From assembly GCF_012650175.1 (NCBI RefSeq), contig NZ_JAAILI010000026.1, positions 1-64,000 on the forward strand: 64,000 nt of DNA, read 5' to 3'. This DNA comes from Sphingomonas sp. S2M10. GTDB lineage: Bacteria > Pseudomonadota > Alphaproteobacteria > Sphingomonadales > Sphingomonadaceae. Of the stretch, positions 26,235 through 34,654 are shown piece after piece. How positions within the stretch are numbered: the first letter of the stretch is position 1; each line of letters opens with the position of its first letter. The notes beneath the pieces were generated by a model. It was not told the origin of the DNA. It was given only the letters and a program-made list of their open reading frames with translations, and ran no database searches. The position numbers and the translations under genes were made by a program.

Positions 26235-27046
26235 CGGCCGGCTCCATGCGCCCAGGCAAAGGCGCGCTTGCTCAGCTGGGCCAGCGCCACGTCCATCAGG
26301 ATGGCGAGGATCGAGATCCAGGCGACATAGGGGATGATGATGTCCATCGAGAGATAGCGGCGGACGAGGAAGATCCGGTAGCCGAGCCCGATGTCCGACG
26401 CGATCGCCTCGGCCGAGATCAGATAGACCCAGGCGGGCCCGAGCGAGAGGCGGATGCCGGCGATCAGCCGGGGCAGCGCCTGGGGCAGGGCGACGCGGAG
26501 CGCGAGCTGCCAGCTGCTGGCGCCGAGCGTCTGTGCCTTGATCAGCTGCTCTTGGGGAATCGCGGTAATGTGGTCGGCAAGGTCGCGGATCAGGAAGGGG
26601 GTGACGCCGATCACGATCAGCGCGACCTTGGCAGTGTCGCCTAGCCCGAAGACGATGAACAGGACCGGCAGCAGCGCGATCGGCGGGATTACCGCGATGG
26701 TGGTGACGAAGGCGCCGAAGGTGGCGCGGGCGGCGGGCAGCACGCCCAGCACCATGCCGACCAGCAGCGCCGAAAGCGCGCAGATGCCGAGCGCGAGGCC
26801 CAGCCGTTCGAGGCTCGCCAGCGTGTCCGCCCAGAACAGCAGCTTGCCGCTGAGCGGATCGGCCTGGGCGAGCAGGCCGTGCATCGCCTCGACCATCGCG
26901 CCCGGCGTGGGCAGCAGCTTGTCCGAGGGGTTCTCGGCGTGCCGTGCCGCCGAGGCGACGAGATAGACCAGCGCCGCGAGCAGCAGCGGCAGGCTCCCCA
27001 GCAGCCAGCCGGTGCGGCGGCGGGGTCGGATGTTCACCCAGCGCAT
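26231..27046 (-). CDS. ABC transporter permease, SsuC/TauC-like
   Basis: A 271-residue inner-membrane permease with about six hydrophobic segments and the binding-protein-dependent-transport EAA loop visible as QEQLIKAQTLGASSWQLALRVALPQALPRLIAGIRL. It forms the channel for the binding protein encoded upstream (13 bases away) and couples to the ATPase downstream (4-base overlap). The expected substrate is guanidine, urea or a related amide, inferred from the operon. Confidence 0.93.
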   Translation of the reverse strand: MRWVNIRPRRRTGWLLGSLPLLLAALVYLVASAARHAENPSDKLLPTPGAMVEAMHGLLAQADPLSGKLLFWADTLASLERLGLALGICALSALLVGMVLGVLPAARATFGAFVTTIAVIPPIALLPVLFIVFGLGDTAKVALIVIGVTPFLIRDLADHITAIPQEQLIKAQTLGASSWQLALRVALPQALPRLIAGIRLSLGPAWVYLISAEAIASDIGLGYRIFLVRRYLSMDIIIPYVAWISILAILMDVALAQLSKRAFAWAHGAGR

Positions 27047-27059
27047 GTGCGGTCCGGCC

Positions 27060-28139
27060 TCAGAGCTTGCCGGCCGCGGCCAGCTCCATATAGGTCGGGT
27101 CGAAGCGCAGCTTGACGTTGTTGGCGTCGCCGATCGTCTTGCCCGGCACCGAAATGCCGATCGCGTCCGCCGACTTGGCGCCCTGGCCGAACAGCCCCTT
27201 GGAGAAGCTGAAGTCGCGGACCTTCACCATGGTTGCGCCGATCGCCGGCGACTTCACGGCGGCAACCGCGTCCTGTGGGGTGCCGTAGAGATGCGTGGTG
27301 GCGAGCTGCGCGTCGAACGCCTGCGGCGTGGCCCCGGCGAGCTTGGCCATCGCCGCACGGGCGGCGGCGCCGGCGGCGTCCTTCTTCTGCATCAGCTGGA
27401 TCGTCTCGTACCAGATGCCCGCCAGCGCCTTGCCGAGATTGGGGTTCGCCTTGAGCGTCGCGGTATCGACGGCGAGCAGGTCCAGGATTTCGGCGGGGAC
27501 CTGGCTCGAATCGAACACCTTGGTGGCGCCGGGCAGCTTGGCGACTTCGGTCAGCTGCGGGTTCCAGGTGACGACGGCCGTGGCGGCGGGATTGGCGAAG
27601 GCGCCGACGATGTCCGCGTCCGAGGTGTTGACCGTCTTCACGTCCGAGAGCTGAAGGCCAACGGTGGAGAGCCCGCGCGCGAGCAGATAGTGCGAGACCG
27701 ACAGCTCGACGAGATAGACGGTGCGGCCCTTGATGTCGGCGAGGCTCTTGGCGTTCTTGAGGACGATGCCGTCATTGCCGTTGGAATAATCGCCCAGGAT
27801 GATCGCGCTGGTATCCTTGCCGCCGGCGGCGGGGATGGTGAGCGCGTCCATGTTGGTGACGGTGACGCCGTCGAGCTTGCCGGCGTTGAACTGGTTCACC
27901 GACTCGACGTAATCATTGACCTGGGTGAAGTGGATCTTGAGCCCGTACTTGTCGGCCCATTTCTTCACGATGCCGGCCTGTTCGGCATAGGGCCAGGGCA
28001 TCCAGCCCGCATAGATCGACCAGCCGATGTTGAACTCGGTCCGCGCCTTGGGTGGAGTGCCGCTGCCGCCGCACGACGCCGTCGCCAGCATCGCCATTGC
28101 CGCGACCACGACCCGCGCCTTGGAACCCCATTTTATCAT
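27060..28139 (-). CDS. ABC transporter substrate-binding lipoprotein (urea/guanidine-associated)
   Basis: A 359-residue binding protein with a lipoprotein signal (MAMLATASCGG; lipobox TASC). The mature part shows the SsuA/TauA/NMT1 type fold: FNIGWSIYAGWMPWPYAEQAGIVKKWADKYGLKI, NDYVESVNQFNAGKLDGVTVTNMDAL and VELSVSHYLLARGL. The WSIYAGWMPW sequence is typical of binding proteins beside urea-carboxylase genes. It is anchored to the periplasmic face of the inner membrane or, less likely, the outer membrane. It is the first gene of the operon, about 60 bases downstream of an operator overlapping a promoter. Substrate preference for guanidine versus urea cannot be read directly. Confidence 0.92.
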   Translation of the reverse strand: MIKWGSKARVVVAAMAMLATASCGGSGTPPKARTEFNIGWSIYAGWMPWPYAEQAGIVKKWADKYGLKIHFTQVNDYVESVNQFNAGKLDGVTVTNMDALTIPAAGGKDTSAIILGDYSNGNDGIVLKNAKSLADIKGRTVYLVELSVSHYLLARGLSTVGLQLSDVKTVNTSDADIVGAFANPAATAVVTWNPQLTEVAKLPGATKVFDSSQVPAEILDLLAVDTATLKANPNLGKALAGIWYETIQLMQKKDAAGAAARAAMAKLAGATPQAFDAQLATTHLYGTPQDAVAAVKSPAIGATMVKVRDFSFSKGLFGQGAKSADAIGISVPGKTIGDANNVKLRFDPTYMELAAAGKL

Positions 28140-28202
28140 GATCGACCCCCATCTTCGCAGCGCGAGAAAGCGCGAATTTCAGCCGCCGGACGGTCGCATC
28201 CG

Positions 28203-28230
28203 ATATTACGTTTGCTCAATCCAGTAATAC
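28203..28230. promoter_or_regulatory. inverted repeat, candidate NikR-like operator (site 1)
   Basis: ATATTAC-N14-GTAATAC, 28 bp, immediately downstream of the -10 box of the operon promoter, so that a bound tetramer would cover the expected transcription start and repress. Same geometry as 25451-25478. Confidence 0.7.
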
Positions 28231-28232
28231 GA

Positions 28233-28262
28233 CTTATAGGCATGTCATATGGCATGTGTCAC
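28233..28262 (-). promoter_or_regulatory. sigma-70-type promoter of the transporter/carboxylase operon
   Basis: On the minus strand GTGACA (28257-28262) and TATAAG (28233-28238) are separated by 18 bases. The spacer contains the palindrome CATG-C-CATATG-A-CATG, a possible additional protein site. The candidate operator starts 2 bases after the -10 box. Confidence 0.55.
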
Positions 28263-28602
28263 CCCAAATCGTGATGCTGCAATGCGTCATTCAGGCACTG
28301 GCGAGCCTCGGTTTCGGGGTGGGTCGGCGCGCCTTCCGCTCCTCCTCGGAACCTCCCGGCAATCGCACTTGCGCTTAACCTCTCCCCCCTTGCGGGGGAG
28401 GGAGGGGCCCATCGCGCAGCGATGGGAGCGCGGTTGCTGCGCAACCGCTCACCCTCTCCAAGCTTCGCTAGGCAGCAAGCTGCCAAGCTACGCTATCCTC
28501 CCCCGTCAAGGGGGAGGAGCAGCGACTTCGGGTGAGCGGTCCCCCTCCCTGTACCGGGGAGGAATGCAGGTGCAGCCTGCTCCCGGTCGAGGGCGCTAAT
28601 CC
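28263..28602. repeat. non-coding interval with a cluster of GC-rich hairpins
   Basis: No gene is seen. From 28382 there is a chain of perfect stems: CTCCCCC(C)/GGGGGAG (28382-28400), CCCATCGC/GCGATGGG (28408-28426), GCGGTTGC/GCAACCGC (28431-28449), and TCCTCCCCC/GGGGGAGGA (28496-28518). Such arrays are typical dispersed intergenic palindromes of sphingomonads and relatives. They may also act as bidirectional terminators or shield the divergent genes from each other. Confidence 0.6.
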
Positions 28603-30165
28603 ATGGCGATGGCGCGCATCCTCGGAACGATCGGCCTGGGGCTGGCGCTGGCCGTTGCCGCGACCTTTATCCGGCTGTTCCTGAAGGCGCGCGCCGGTCA
28701 CCGCGCCGCGGAAGCCGCGAATCACGCGCAGACCGAGCGGCTTCATGCGGAGATCGCGGCGCACAAGGAAACCGAAGCCGCGCTCGGCAGGGCGAAGGAA
28801 ACCGCGGAGGCCGCCAACGCCGCCAAGACGCGCTATCTCGTCGCGGTCAGCCACGAGATCCGCTCGCCGCTCAACGCCATCTATGGCTATGCCCAGTTGC
28901 TCGAACGCGGCGATTCGATCCCGCCGCGCGAGGCGGGCGGGGTGATCCGCCGCTCGGCCGAGCATCTCACCAACCTCGTCGAAGGCCTGCTCGACATCTC
29001 GCGCGTCGAAAGCGGCGTGCTCCAGGTGCGGCAGGAACTGGTGCGGCTGCCCGCGCTGCTCGACCAGGTGGTGGAGATGTTCCGCGTTCAGGCATCGGCC
29101 AAGGGGCTGTCGCTCGACTATGTCGTGGAAGGACGGCTGCCCGCCTATGTCCGCACCGACGAGAAACGGCTGCGCCAGATCCTGATCAACCTGCTGTCCA
29201 ACGCGATCAAATATACCGACAAGGGCGGCGCGACGCTCACGGTGCGGTATCGCAGCCAGAGCGCCGCGATCGAGGTGCGGGACACCGGCCCGGGCATCCC
29301 GCCCGAGGATCTGGAACGCATCTTCGAGCCGTTCGAGCGAGGCCGCGAGCCCGATGCAGTGATGCAGCCGGGCATCGGGCTCGGCCTCGCCATCACCCGC
29401 GTGCTGGCGCGCATCCTGGGCGGCGAAGTCACGGTGACGAGCGAGCTGGGCAAGGGCAGCAGCTTCCTGCTCCGCCTGCTGCTCCCCGAACCGATCGAGG
29501 CGCCCGCGGGCGCGGCGGCCTATCGCCGCGTCACCGGCTATGAGGGGCCGCGGCGGACGATCCTGGTGATCGACGACAGCCCGGCGCAGACCACCGTGGT
29601 CCACCATTTGCTGCGCCCGCTCGGCTTCTCGGTGTTCGAGGCGAGCGGCGGTGCGCCGGGCCTCGCGCTTGCCGACCATTGTTCGCCCGATCTCGTGCTG
29701 CTCGACATCCAGATGCCCGGCACCAGCGGCTGGGATGTGGCCGAACAGCTGCGGGCGCGTTTCGGCCCGGACCTGCGGATCGTGATGGTCTCGGCCAACG
29801 CGCATGAATTCCATGCCGGCCGCGACGGAAGGCGCGCGCACGATGCCTTCCTCACCAAGCCGGTCGATCTCGATGCGCTGCTCGACATGATCGCGCGCCA
29901 GCTGGGGCTCGGCTGGATCGTCGAGGAGGCGGGCGCCGCGCCGGCACCGCCCAGGCCACCCCTGGCACTGCCGGTTGCAGCGACACCCTATCTCGACGAT
30001 CTCCGCCGCTTTATGAAGCTTGGGCATGTCCGCGGAATCGAAACCACGCTGGTGAACCTGGAGAGGGACGTCCCCGAAAGCGTCGATCTCGTCGCGCGGC
30101 TGCGGCCGCAGCTGGAGGCGTTCGATCTGCGCGGGCTGGCAAGGACGCTCGACGATGTCCGCTAG
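28603..30165 (+). CDS. hybrid sensor histidine kinase / receiver protein
   Basis: A 520-residue protein: one N-terminal membrane helix (residues 8-26), a coiled coil (about 35-75), dimerisation domain with phospho-His84 (AVSHEIRSPLNAIYGYAQLL), catalytic domain (NLLSNAIKYTD, DTGPGIPPEDLERIFEPFERG, GIGLGLAITRVLARI), then a receiver domain (ILVIDDSP, phospho-Asp in LVLLDIQMPG, Lys in FLTKPVD) and a roughly 70-residue tail. There is no recognisable sensor domain, so input probably comes from a partner membrane protein. It overlaps the following response regulator by 11 bases. Its position next to the divergent transporter operon suggests, but does not show, a link with nitrogen use. Confidence 0.9.
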   Translation: MAMARILGTIGLGLALAVAATFIRLFLKARAGHRAAEAANHAQTERLHAEIAAHKETEAALGRAKETAEAANAAKTRYLVAVSHEIRSPLNAIYGYAQLLERGDSIPPREAGGVIRRSAEHLTNLVEGLLDISRVESGVLQVRQELVRLPALLDQVVEMFRVQASAKGLSLDYVVEGRLPAYVRTDEKRLRQILINLLSNAIKYTDKGGATLTVRYRSQSAAIEVRDTGPGIPPEDLERIFEPFERGREPDAVMQPGIGLGLAITRVLARILGGEVTVTSELGKGSSFLLRLLLPEPIEAPAGAAAYRRVTGYEGPRRTILVIDDSPAQTTVVHHLLRPLGFSVFEASGGAPGLALADHCSPDLVLLDIQMPGTSGWDVAEQLRARFGPDLRIVMVSANAHEFHAGRDGRRAHDAFLTKPVDLDALLDMIARQLGLGWIVEEAGAAPAPPRPPLALPVAATPYLDDLRRFMKLGHVRGIETTLVNLERDVPESVDLVARLRPQLEAFDLRGLARTLDDVR

Positions 30166-31072
30166 CGATCCCGGCGCCACCATCCTGGTGGTGGACGACA
30201 CCCCCGAATCGCTCCGCTTTCTCACCGCGACGCTGGAGCAGGCCGGGATGACCGTGCTGATCGCGGTCGACGGGCTCGCCGCGCTGGAGCTGCTGGAGCA
30301 TGGCAGGCCGGACCTGATCCTGATGGACGCGGTGATGCCGGGGCTCGACGGGTTCAGCACCACCCGGCGGATCAAGCAGGACGGCCGCTTCCGCCACGTG
30401 CCGGTGATCTTCATGACGGGGCTGACCGAGAGCGAGCATGTCGTGCGCGGGCTCGATGCCGGTGCGGTCGATTATGTCCACAAGCCGATCGTGGTGGACG
30501 AGCTGCTGGCGCGGGTGACGGTGCATCTGGCCAATGCGCGGATCACGCAGAGCAGCCAGCTCGCGCTGGATACCGCCGGGCGGCCCTCCTTCGCGGTGGA
30601 CGGGGGCGGGCAGACCAGCTGGCTGACCCCGCTCGCCGCCGACACGATCGCGCGGCTGTTCCCCGCCTGGTCGCCGCGCGCGCTGGATCTGCCCGACGAA
30701 CTCGCGGCGATCGTGCGGCGGCTGCAGGATCCGGCGGTGCCGCCGGGCGCGCAGGCGAGCCTGCAGATCGGTGACAGCGCACTCCAGTGCAGCTTCCTGC
30801 GCCAGACCAGCGCGCGCGAATGGCTGTTCCGCCTGACCGAAAAGCGCGAGGGCGATGCCGAACGCGTCCTCGCCGATCGGCACGGCCTCACCTCGCGCGA
30901 GGCGGAGGTGCTGGTGTGGCTCAGCCGGGGCAAGCAGAATCGCGAGATCAGCGAGATACTGGAGATCAGCCCGCGCACCGTGAACAAGCATCTCGAGCAG
31001 ATCTTCCAGAAGATGGGCGTCGAGAACCGCGCCTCGGCGACGGCGATCGCCGTGGCGACGCTGGCGGGATGA
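30155..31072 (+). CDS. response regulator with LuxR-type DNA-binding domain
   Basis: A 305-residue regulator: receiver domain 1-125 (VVDDTPES, phospho-Asp58 in LILMDAVMPG, Lys in VHKPI), a middle segment of about 110 residues without recognised motif, and a GerE/LuxR helix-turn-helix at the end (LTSREAEVLVWLSRGKQNREISEILEISPRTVNKHLEQIFQKMGV). Cognate to the preceding hybrid kinase, whose gene it overlaps. The following TPR-sulfotransferase gene overlaps its stop (ATGA), so all three are one transcription unit. Confidence 0.92.
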   Translation: MSASDPGATILVVDDTPESLRFLTATLEQAGMTVLIAVDGLAALELLEHGRPDLILMDAVMPGLDGFSTTRRIKQDGRFRHVPVIFMTGLTESEHVVRGLDAGAVDYVHKPIVVDELLARVTVHLANARITQSSQLALDTAGRPSFAVDGGGQTSWLTPLAADTIARLFPAWSPRALDLPDELAAIVRRLQDPAVPPGAQASLQIGDSALQCSFLRQTSAREWLFRLTEKREGDAERVLADRHGLTSREAEVLVWLSRGKQNREISEILEISPRTVNKHLEQIFQKMGVENRASATAIAVATLAG

Positions 31073-32616
31073 GCGCGGCGGCGGCGGCGCGGGCGGCGCT
31101 GGAGCGGGGGGACTTCGAGAGGGCGGCGCGGCTGGCCTCGGCGACGCTGCCCTCCGCCGAGGGTATGTTCCTGCTGGGCGTGATCGCGGCGGAGCAGGGG
31201 CGGATCGGCGAGGCGATCCGGCAGATCGAGGCGGCGGTGGCGGAAGCGCCGCGCGGCGAATATCGCGCGCAGCTCGCCCGGCTCTACACGCTGGTGCGGC
31301 GCGACGGCGATGCGGCCGCGCAACTCGTCGCCGCGGAGGCGGACCCGCCTGCCGATGCGCTGTCCCGCGACACGATCGGCTGCGTCTATGCCCGGCTCGG
31401 CGATCATGAAGCCGCGCTGCCGCATTTCACCGAGGCGGTGGCGCTGGCGCCGGAGAACGACCAGTTCCTCTACAACCAGGCGGCGACGCTGAGCTTTCTG
31501 GGCCGCGCCAACGATGCCGAGGCGGTGCTGGAGACGCTGCTGGCGCGCAGCCCCGACGATGCCCGCGCCCACCATCTGCTCGCCGGGCTGCGCAAGCAGG
31601 CGCCGGAGCGCAACCATGTCGCCCGGCTGGAGGCGGCGAAGCAGCGTGCGCGGGGGGCGGACCGGCTGCTGACGGGCTATGCGCTGGCCAAGGAGCTGGA
31701 GGATATCGGCCATGGCGACGCGGCGCTGGCCTGCCTGCTGGAAGTGAATGCCGAGCATCGCGCGGCGCTGGGATATGATCCGGCGCGGGACGCGGGAATC
31801 GTCGATGCGGTGGCGGGGAGCTGGCCGGCCTTCGCCGCCGCGCCGGTTACCGACGCGCCCGCCGAGGCGCCGATCCTGATCCTCGGCATGCCGCGCACCG
31901 GCACCACGTTGGTCGACCGCATCCTCGCCGCGCATCCCGCGGTGGAGAGCGTCGGCGAGCTTCAGGCATTGCCGCTGGCGGTGAAGGCCGCCTCCGGCAC
32001 GCGCAGCCGCACGGTGCTCGATCCCGAGACGCTGCATGCCGCATCGGGCACCGATCTCGGTGCGATCGGCCGCGACTATCTCGCGCGCGCCGCGCACCAC
32101 CGGCGGCTGCCCGAGCGGCGCTTTGTCGACAAGTTCCCCGGCAATTTCCATTATGCCGGCATCGCCGCGCGCGCACTGCCGAACGCCGCGATCGTATGCC
32201 TGCGCCGCAACCCGATGGACACGGTGCTCGCCAATTTCCGCAACCTGTTCGCGATCGGCTCGCGCTATTATGACTATAGCTACGACCTGCTCGACATTGC
32301 CGCCTATGTGGCCGGCTTCGAGCGGCTGATGGCCCTGTGGCGCGCGGAGCTGCCCGGGCGTATCCTGGAGCTGCGCTACGAAGATGTCGTCGCCGACCAG
32401 GAAGGCGCGACCCGTCGCCTGCTCGCGCATTGCGGGCTCGACTGGTCCGAGCGCTGCCTGGATTTCCACGCGCAGGGCGGGGCGGTCTCCACCCCCAGCG
32501 CGGCGCAGGTACGCCGCCCGATCTACCGCGACTCGGTGGCGCGCTGGCGACGGCACGAAGCGGTGCTGGCGCCGGTCGCCGCCTATTTCGCCGAGCGCGG
32601 CATCGCGATCGACTGA
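31069..32616 (+). CDS. TPR-repeat sulfotransferase family protein
   Basis: A 515-residue protein. The N-terminal 240 residues contain TPR-like helical pairs (for example GMFLLGVIAAEQGRIGEAIRQIEAAV and TIGCVYARLGDHEAALPHFTEAVALAPEN). The C-terminal half is a sulfotransferase domain: PAPS 5'-phosphosulfate loop ILILGMPRTGTTLVDRIL, the 3'-phosphate region VCLRRNPMDTVLANFRNLF and the catalytic-base region around RRFVDKFPGNFHYAG. Such TPR-sulfotransferases are common in sphingomonads; acceptors are usually unknown. No signal peptide is present. The ATG at 31069 is chosen for the ATGA overlap with the response regulator. Confidence 0.86.
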   Translation: MSAAAAARAALERGDFERAARLASATLPSAEGMFLLGVIAAEQGRIGEAIRQIEAAVAEAPRGEYRAQLARLYTLVRRDGDAAAQLVAAEADPPADALSRDTIGCVYARLGDHEAALPHFTEAVALAPENDQFLYNQAATLSFLGRANDAEAVLETLLARSPDDARAHHLLAGLRKQAPERNHVARLEAAKQRARGADRLLTGYALAKELEDIGHGDAALACLLEVNAEHRAALGYDPARDAGIVDAVAGSWPAFAAAPVTDAPAEAPILILGMPRTGTTLVDRILAAHPAVESVGELQALPLAVKAASGTRSRTVLDPETLHAASGTDLGAIGRDYLARAAHHRRLPERRFVDKFPGNFHYAGIAARALPNAAIVCLRRNPMDTVLANFRNLFAIGSRYYDYSYDLLDIAAYVAGFERLMALWRAELPGRILELRYEDVVADQEGATRRLLAHCGLDWSERCLDFHAQGGAVSTPSAAQVRRPIYRDSVARWRRHEAVLAPVAAYFAERGIAID

Positions 32617-32624
32617 CGAAAAGC

Positions 32625-32644
32625 GTACGTCAAACGCCCCATGG
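32625..32644 (+). promoter_or_regulatory. TACGTCAAACG motif, copy 2 (20-base identity with copy at 35675)
   Basis: GTACGTCAAACGCCCCATGG occurs here, 8 bases after the TPR-sulfotransferase stop and 33 bases before the next gene, and again identically at 35675-35694 upstream of the TonB receptor. Confidence 0.5.
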
Positions 32645-32677
32645 TGCGGCGCGGCGGCTCGGTTCAGCCTGTCGATC

Positions 32678-33052
32678 ATGGGAATTGCACTCCGCCTTGC
32701 CTTCGGGATCGCCGCGATGACGGCGCCGGCCGCGCAGGCTGGAACGCCGCCCAGCGCCAAGCTGGTGCGGTGCGGTGCCGATGAATGCCTGCTCGTCCGG
32801 GGCGCGCGCAGCTCCGCCGACGCGACCGTCCTGATCAACGATCGCGTCGTGCCGACCCGCGGCGAACGCGGCTGGAAGACGAGAATTCCGCTCGCAAGCG
32901 TAAGGCGTTTGGCGACGCCGTTCGCGCGCACGCTGTCGGTCACGGTGGTCGATTCCGCCGGGCGGGTGGAGCAGCGCGAAGCGGTGCGGCTGCCGGTCGG
33001 GCTGCTTGGACACAACACGGAACTCGCCGCGCTGGTGGTACGGGCGCGCTGA
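32678..33052 (+). CDS. small secreted protein of unknown function
   Basis: A 124-residue protein with a signal peptide (LRLAFGIAAMTAPAAQA). The mature part includes two cysteines close together (VRCGADECLLVRG), which may form a disulfide, and reads as a small beta-rich domain with the pattern ATVLINDRVVPT and LSVTVVDSAGRVEQREAV. No family is recognised. It carries its own upstream TACGTCAAACG motif and so may be part of the same regulon as the nearby desaturase and receptor genes. Confidence 0.65.
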   Translation: MGIALRLAFGIAAMTAPAAQAGTPPSAKLVRCGADECLLVRGARSSADATVLINDRVVPTRGERGWKTRIPLASVRRLATPFARTLSVTVVDSAGRVEQREAVRLPVGLLGHNTELAALVVRAR

Positions 33053-33259
33053 TCGGTAATAATAGGGGAGTCCTGCTGACACGTATTATTTTGAAGGTGG
33101 CTGCGTAATACCGAATGCTGCGTTGCAAAGCTTCGGCTACCCTTGCGGTGCTGAAGTTATTTGCGGCTGTTGGCGCTTCTTTATTGCAATTCTTGGGTCC
33201 TGTGACTAGGTGCGCCTCGACCGCCCGGCTGAGGCGGACGTTGGTTGCAGGAGATTGCC

Positions 33260-33592
33260 ATGAAGATGCTCGTCGCGGCCGCCGCCGCCCTCTCGATCAG
33301 CACCGCCGCTGTTGCCGGCACCACCGACACCGGCTTCGGCAAGCCGAGCGCGACGCTGACCCTCGCCGGGCTCGACCTCGCCACCGCCGACGGCCAGCAG
33401 CGCCTCGCCACCCGCGTCGACCAGGCCGCGCGCGCCGTGTGCGGCGAGAATCTCGCCACGATCCATCCGGAGCTTGAAGCCCGTGCCCGCCTGTGCCGCG
33501 CCGATGTCGCCGAGCAGGTCCGCAGCCAGATCGAGGCGCGTGTCGCCCAGGCGAGCAACAGCCGTGGCGTGCAGGTCGCGTCGCTGCGCTGA
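33260..33592 (+). CDS. UrcA family protein
   Basis: A 110-residue secreted protein of the UrcA family, small proteins confined mainly to sphingomonads and caulobacters. It has a signal peptide ending AAVAG, the YxDLDLAT-like strand here as LAGLDLATADGQQRLATRVDQAARAVCGE, and the second family cysteine in EARARLCRADVAEQV; the two cysteines probably form a disulfide. Function is unknown. GCAGGAGAT precedes the ATG at 33260. The 207 bases before it contain AT-rich inverted TAATAATA/TATTATT segments that may hold its promoter, and a hairpin terminator follows. Confidence 0.88.
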   Translation: MKMLVAAAAALSISTAAVAGTTDTGFGKPSATLTLAGLDLATADGQQRLATRVDQAARAVCGENLATIHPELEARARLCRADVAEQVRSQIEARVAQASNSRGVQVASLR

Positions 33593-33617
33593 GCCCGCAC
33601 CTCGGACCGGCGTTTCT

Positions 33618-33659
33618 GGCCGCGCGTGTCCCGAACGGATGCGCGCGGCCGCGTGTTTT
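33618..33659 (+). terminator. rho-independent-type terminator after the UrcA gene
   Basis: GGCCGCGCG (33618-33626) pairs with CGCGCGGCC (33642-33650) round a 15-base loop, followed by GCGTGTTTT. Confidence 0.6.
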
Positions 33660-33668
33660 CGGGGCCGC

Positions 33669-33679
33669 TACGTCATTCG
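33669..33679 (+). promoter_or_regulatory. TACGTCATTCG motif, divergent copy
   Basis: A two-mismatch form of the TACGTCAAACG motif, 88 bases upstream of the second desaturase gene (33767). A GTGCATCG follows 11 bases later, as it does 10 bases after the copy at 35676. Confidence 0.4.
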
Positions 33680-33766
33680 GCCACCTGCGCGTGCATCGTT
33701 TGCATGGCTAGGCTTCAGATCGGCGCGGGGCGGCATCGCCTCGCTCGCGATCGGGACGAAAAGCGC

Positions 33767-34651
33767 ATGACCAAAGGGCTCGTGAACCTGATTCCGCCGG
33801 CGACCGTGGTGGCGGTCGTCTGCTTTTGGGCCTTCGCGCCCGCCGCCATCCTCGCCAGCCCCTGGACGATCGTGATCGTCTCGGCGCTGATCACGCTGTA
33901 TATCCAGGGCCTGGAGTTCGTGTTCGAACGGCATGCCGGCTGGCGGATGAACTGGCGCGAGTTCTGGACCGACCTGTTCTACGTCGTGCTCAGTTCCACG
34001 GCGATCTCCTGGGCGTCGCGCACGCTGGCCGATACGCCGCTGCTCGCGCTCAAACAGTCGCTGGGGATCGCGACGCCGTGGCTGATGCACTGGCCGTTCC
34101 TGGCGCAGGTGGCGCTGGTGATCTTCCTGATCGAGTTCGGCCAGTACTGGATGCACCGGCTGATGCACAATTCGGCGCCCTTCTGGCTGACCCATGCGCC
34201 GCACCACCACATCACCCAGCTCAATGCGGCCAAGGGCTATGTCGGCAATCCGATCGAGCTGTTCCTGATCAGCCTCAGCGTCGTCGCGCTGCTCGACCTG
34301 CCGCTGACCGCGATCTTCTGCGCGGTGAGCGTGCTGGGCGTCGTCTCCGGCTTCGCGCACGCCAATGTCCGCGCGGATCCGCCGATCTGGTACAGCTTCG
34401 TGTTCACCACGATCCGGCACCACAGCCTGCACCATTCGGTGCTGTACGAGGACACGCGCTGCAATTACGGCAACTCGCTGATCCTGCTCGACCGGATCTT
34501 CGGCACCTACAAGGAAGGCGAGGCCTCGGTGGTCGGTCAGGACGAGCGGCGGCGGCTGTCGATCCGCGAGCAATGGTTGTACCCTTTCCAGCCGATCCTC
34601 GCCAGGGTGAAGCAGCGCCCGAGCGCCACCACCGACGTGGCGGCGGGCTGA
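33767..34651 (+). CDS. sterol desaturase / fatty acid hydroxylase family protein (paralogue 2)
   Basis: A 294-residue membrane di-iron hydroxylase, closely similar to the product of 16168-17112. Histidine clusters HRLMH, HAPHHH and HHSLHH are intact, and the C-terminal FGTYKEGEA.VVGQDERRRLSIREQWLYPFQP block is shared. It hydroxylates or desaturates an unknown lipid in the inner membrane. The ATG at 33767 is chosen by alignment with the paralogue; an upstream ATG at 33704 would add 21 basic residues. The beta-propeller gene starts 3 bases after its stop, so the two are co-transcribed. Confidence 0.9.
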   Translation: MTKGLVNLIPPATVVAVVCFWAFAPAAILASPWTIVIVSALITLYIQGLEFVFERHAGWRMNWREFWTDLFYVVLSSTAISWASRTLADTPLLALKQSLGIATPWLMHWPFLAQVALVIFLIEFGQYWMHRLMHNSAPFWLTHAPHHHITQLNAAKGYVGNPIELFLISLSVVALLDLPLTAIFCAVSVLGVVSGFAHANVRADPPIWYSFVFTTIRHHSLHHSVLYEDTRCNYGNSLILLDRIFGTYKEGEASVVGQDERRRLSIREQWLYPFQPILARVKQRPSATTDVAAG

Positions 34652-34654
34652 GCG

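Noticed and set aside
28140..28300. Guanidine-I (ykkC) riboswitch in front of the transporter operon
   Set aside because: The conserved ykkC segments (including the GGGAUAAAAGCCCGGGAG-like end) are absent; the region is better explained by a promoter and an inverted-repeat operator.
28382..28518. CRISPR array
   Set aside because: The repeated stems are palindromes of different sequence with no regular spacers.
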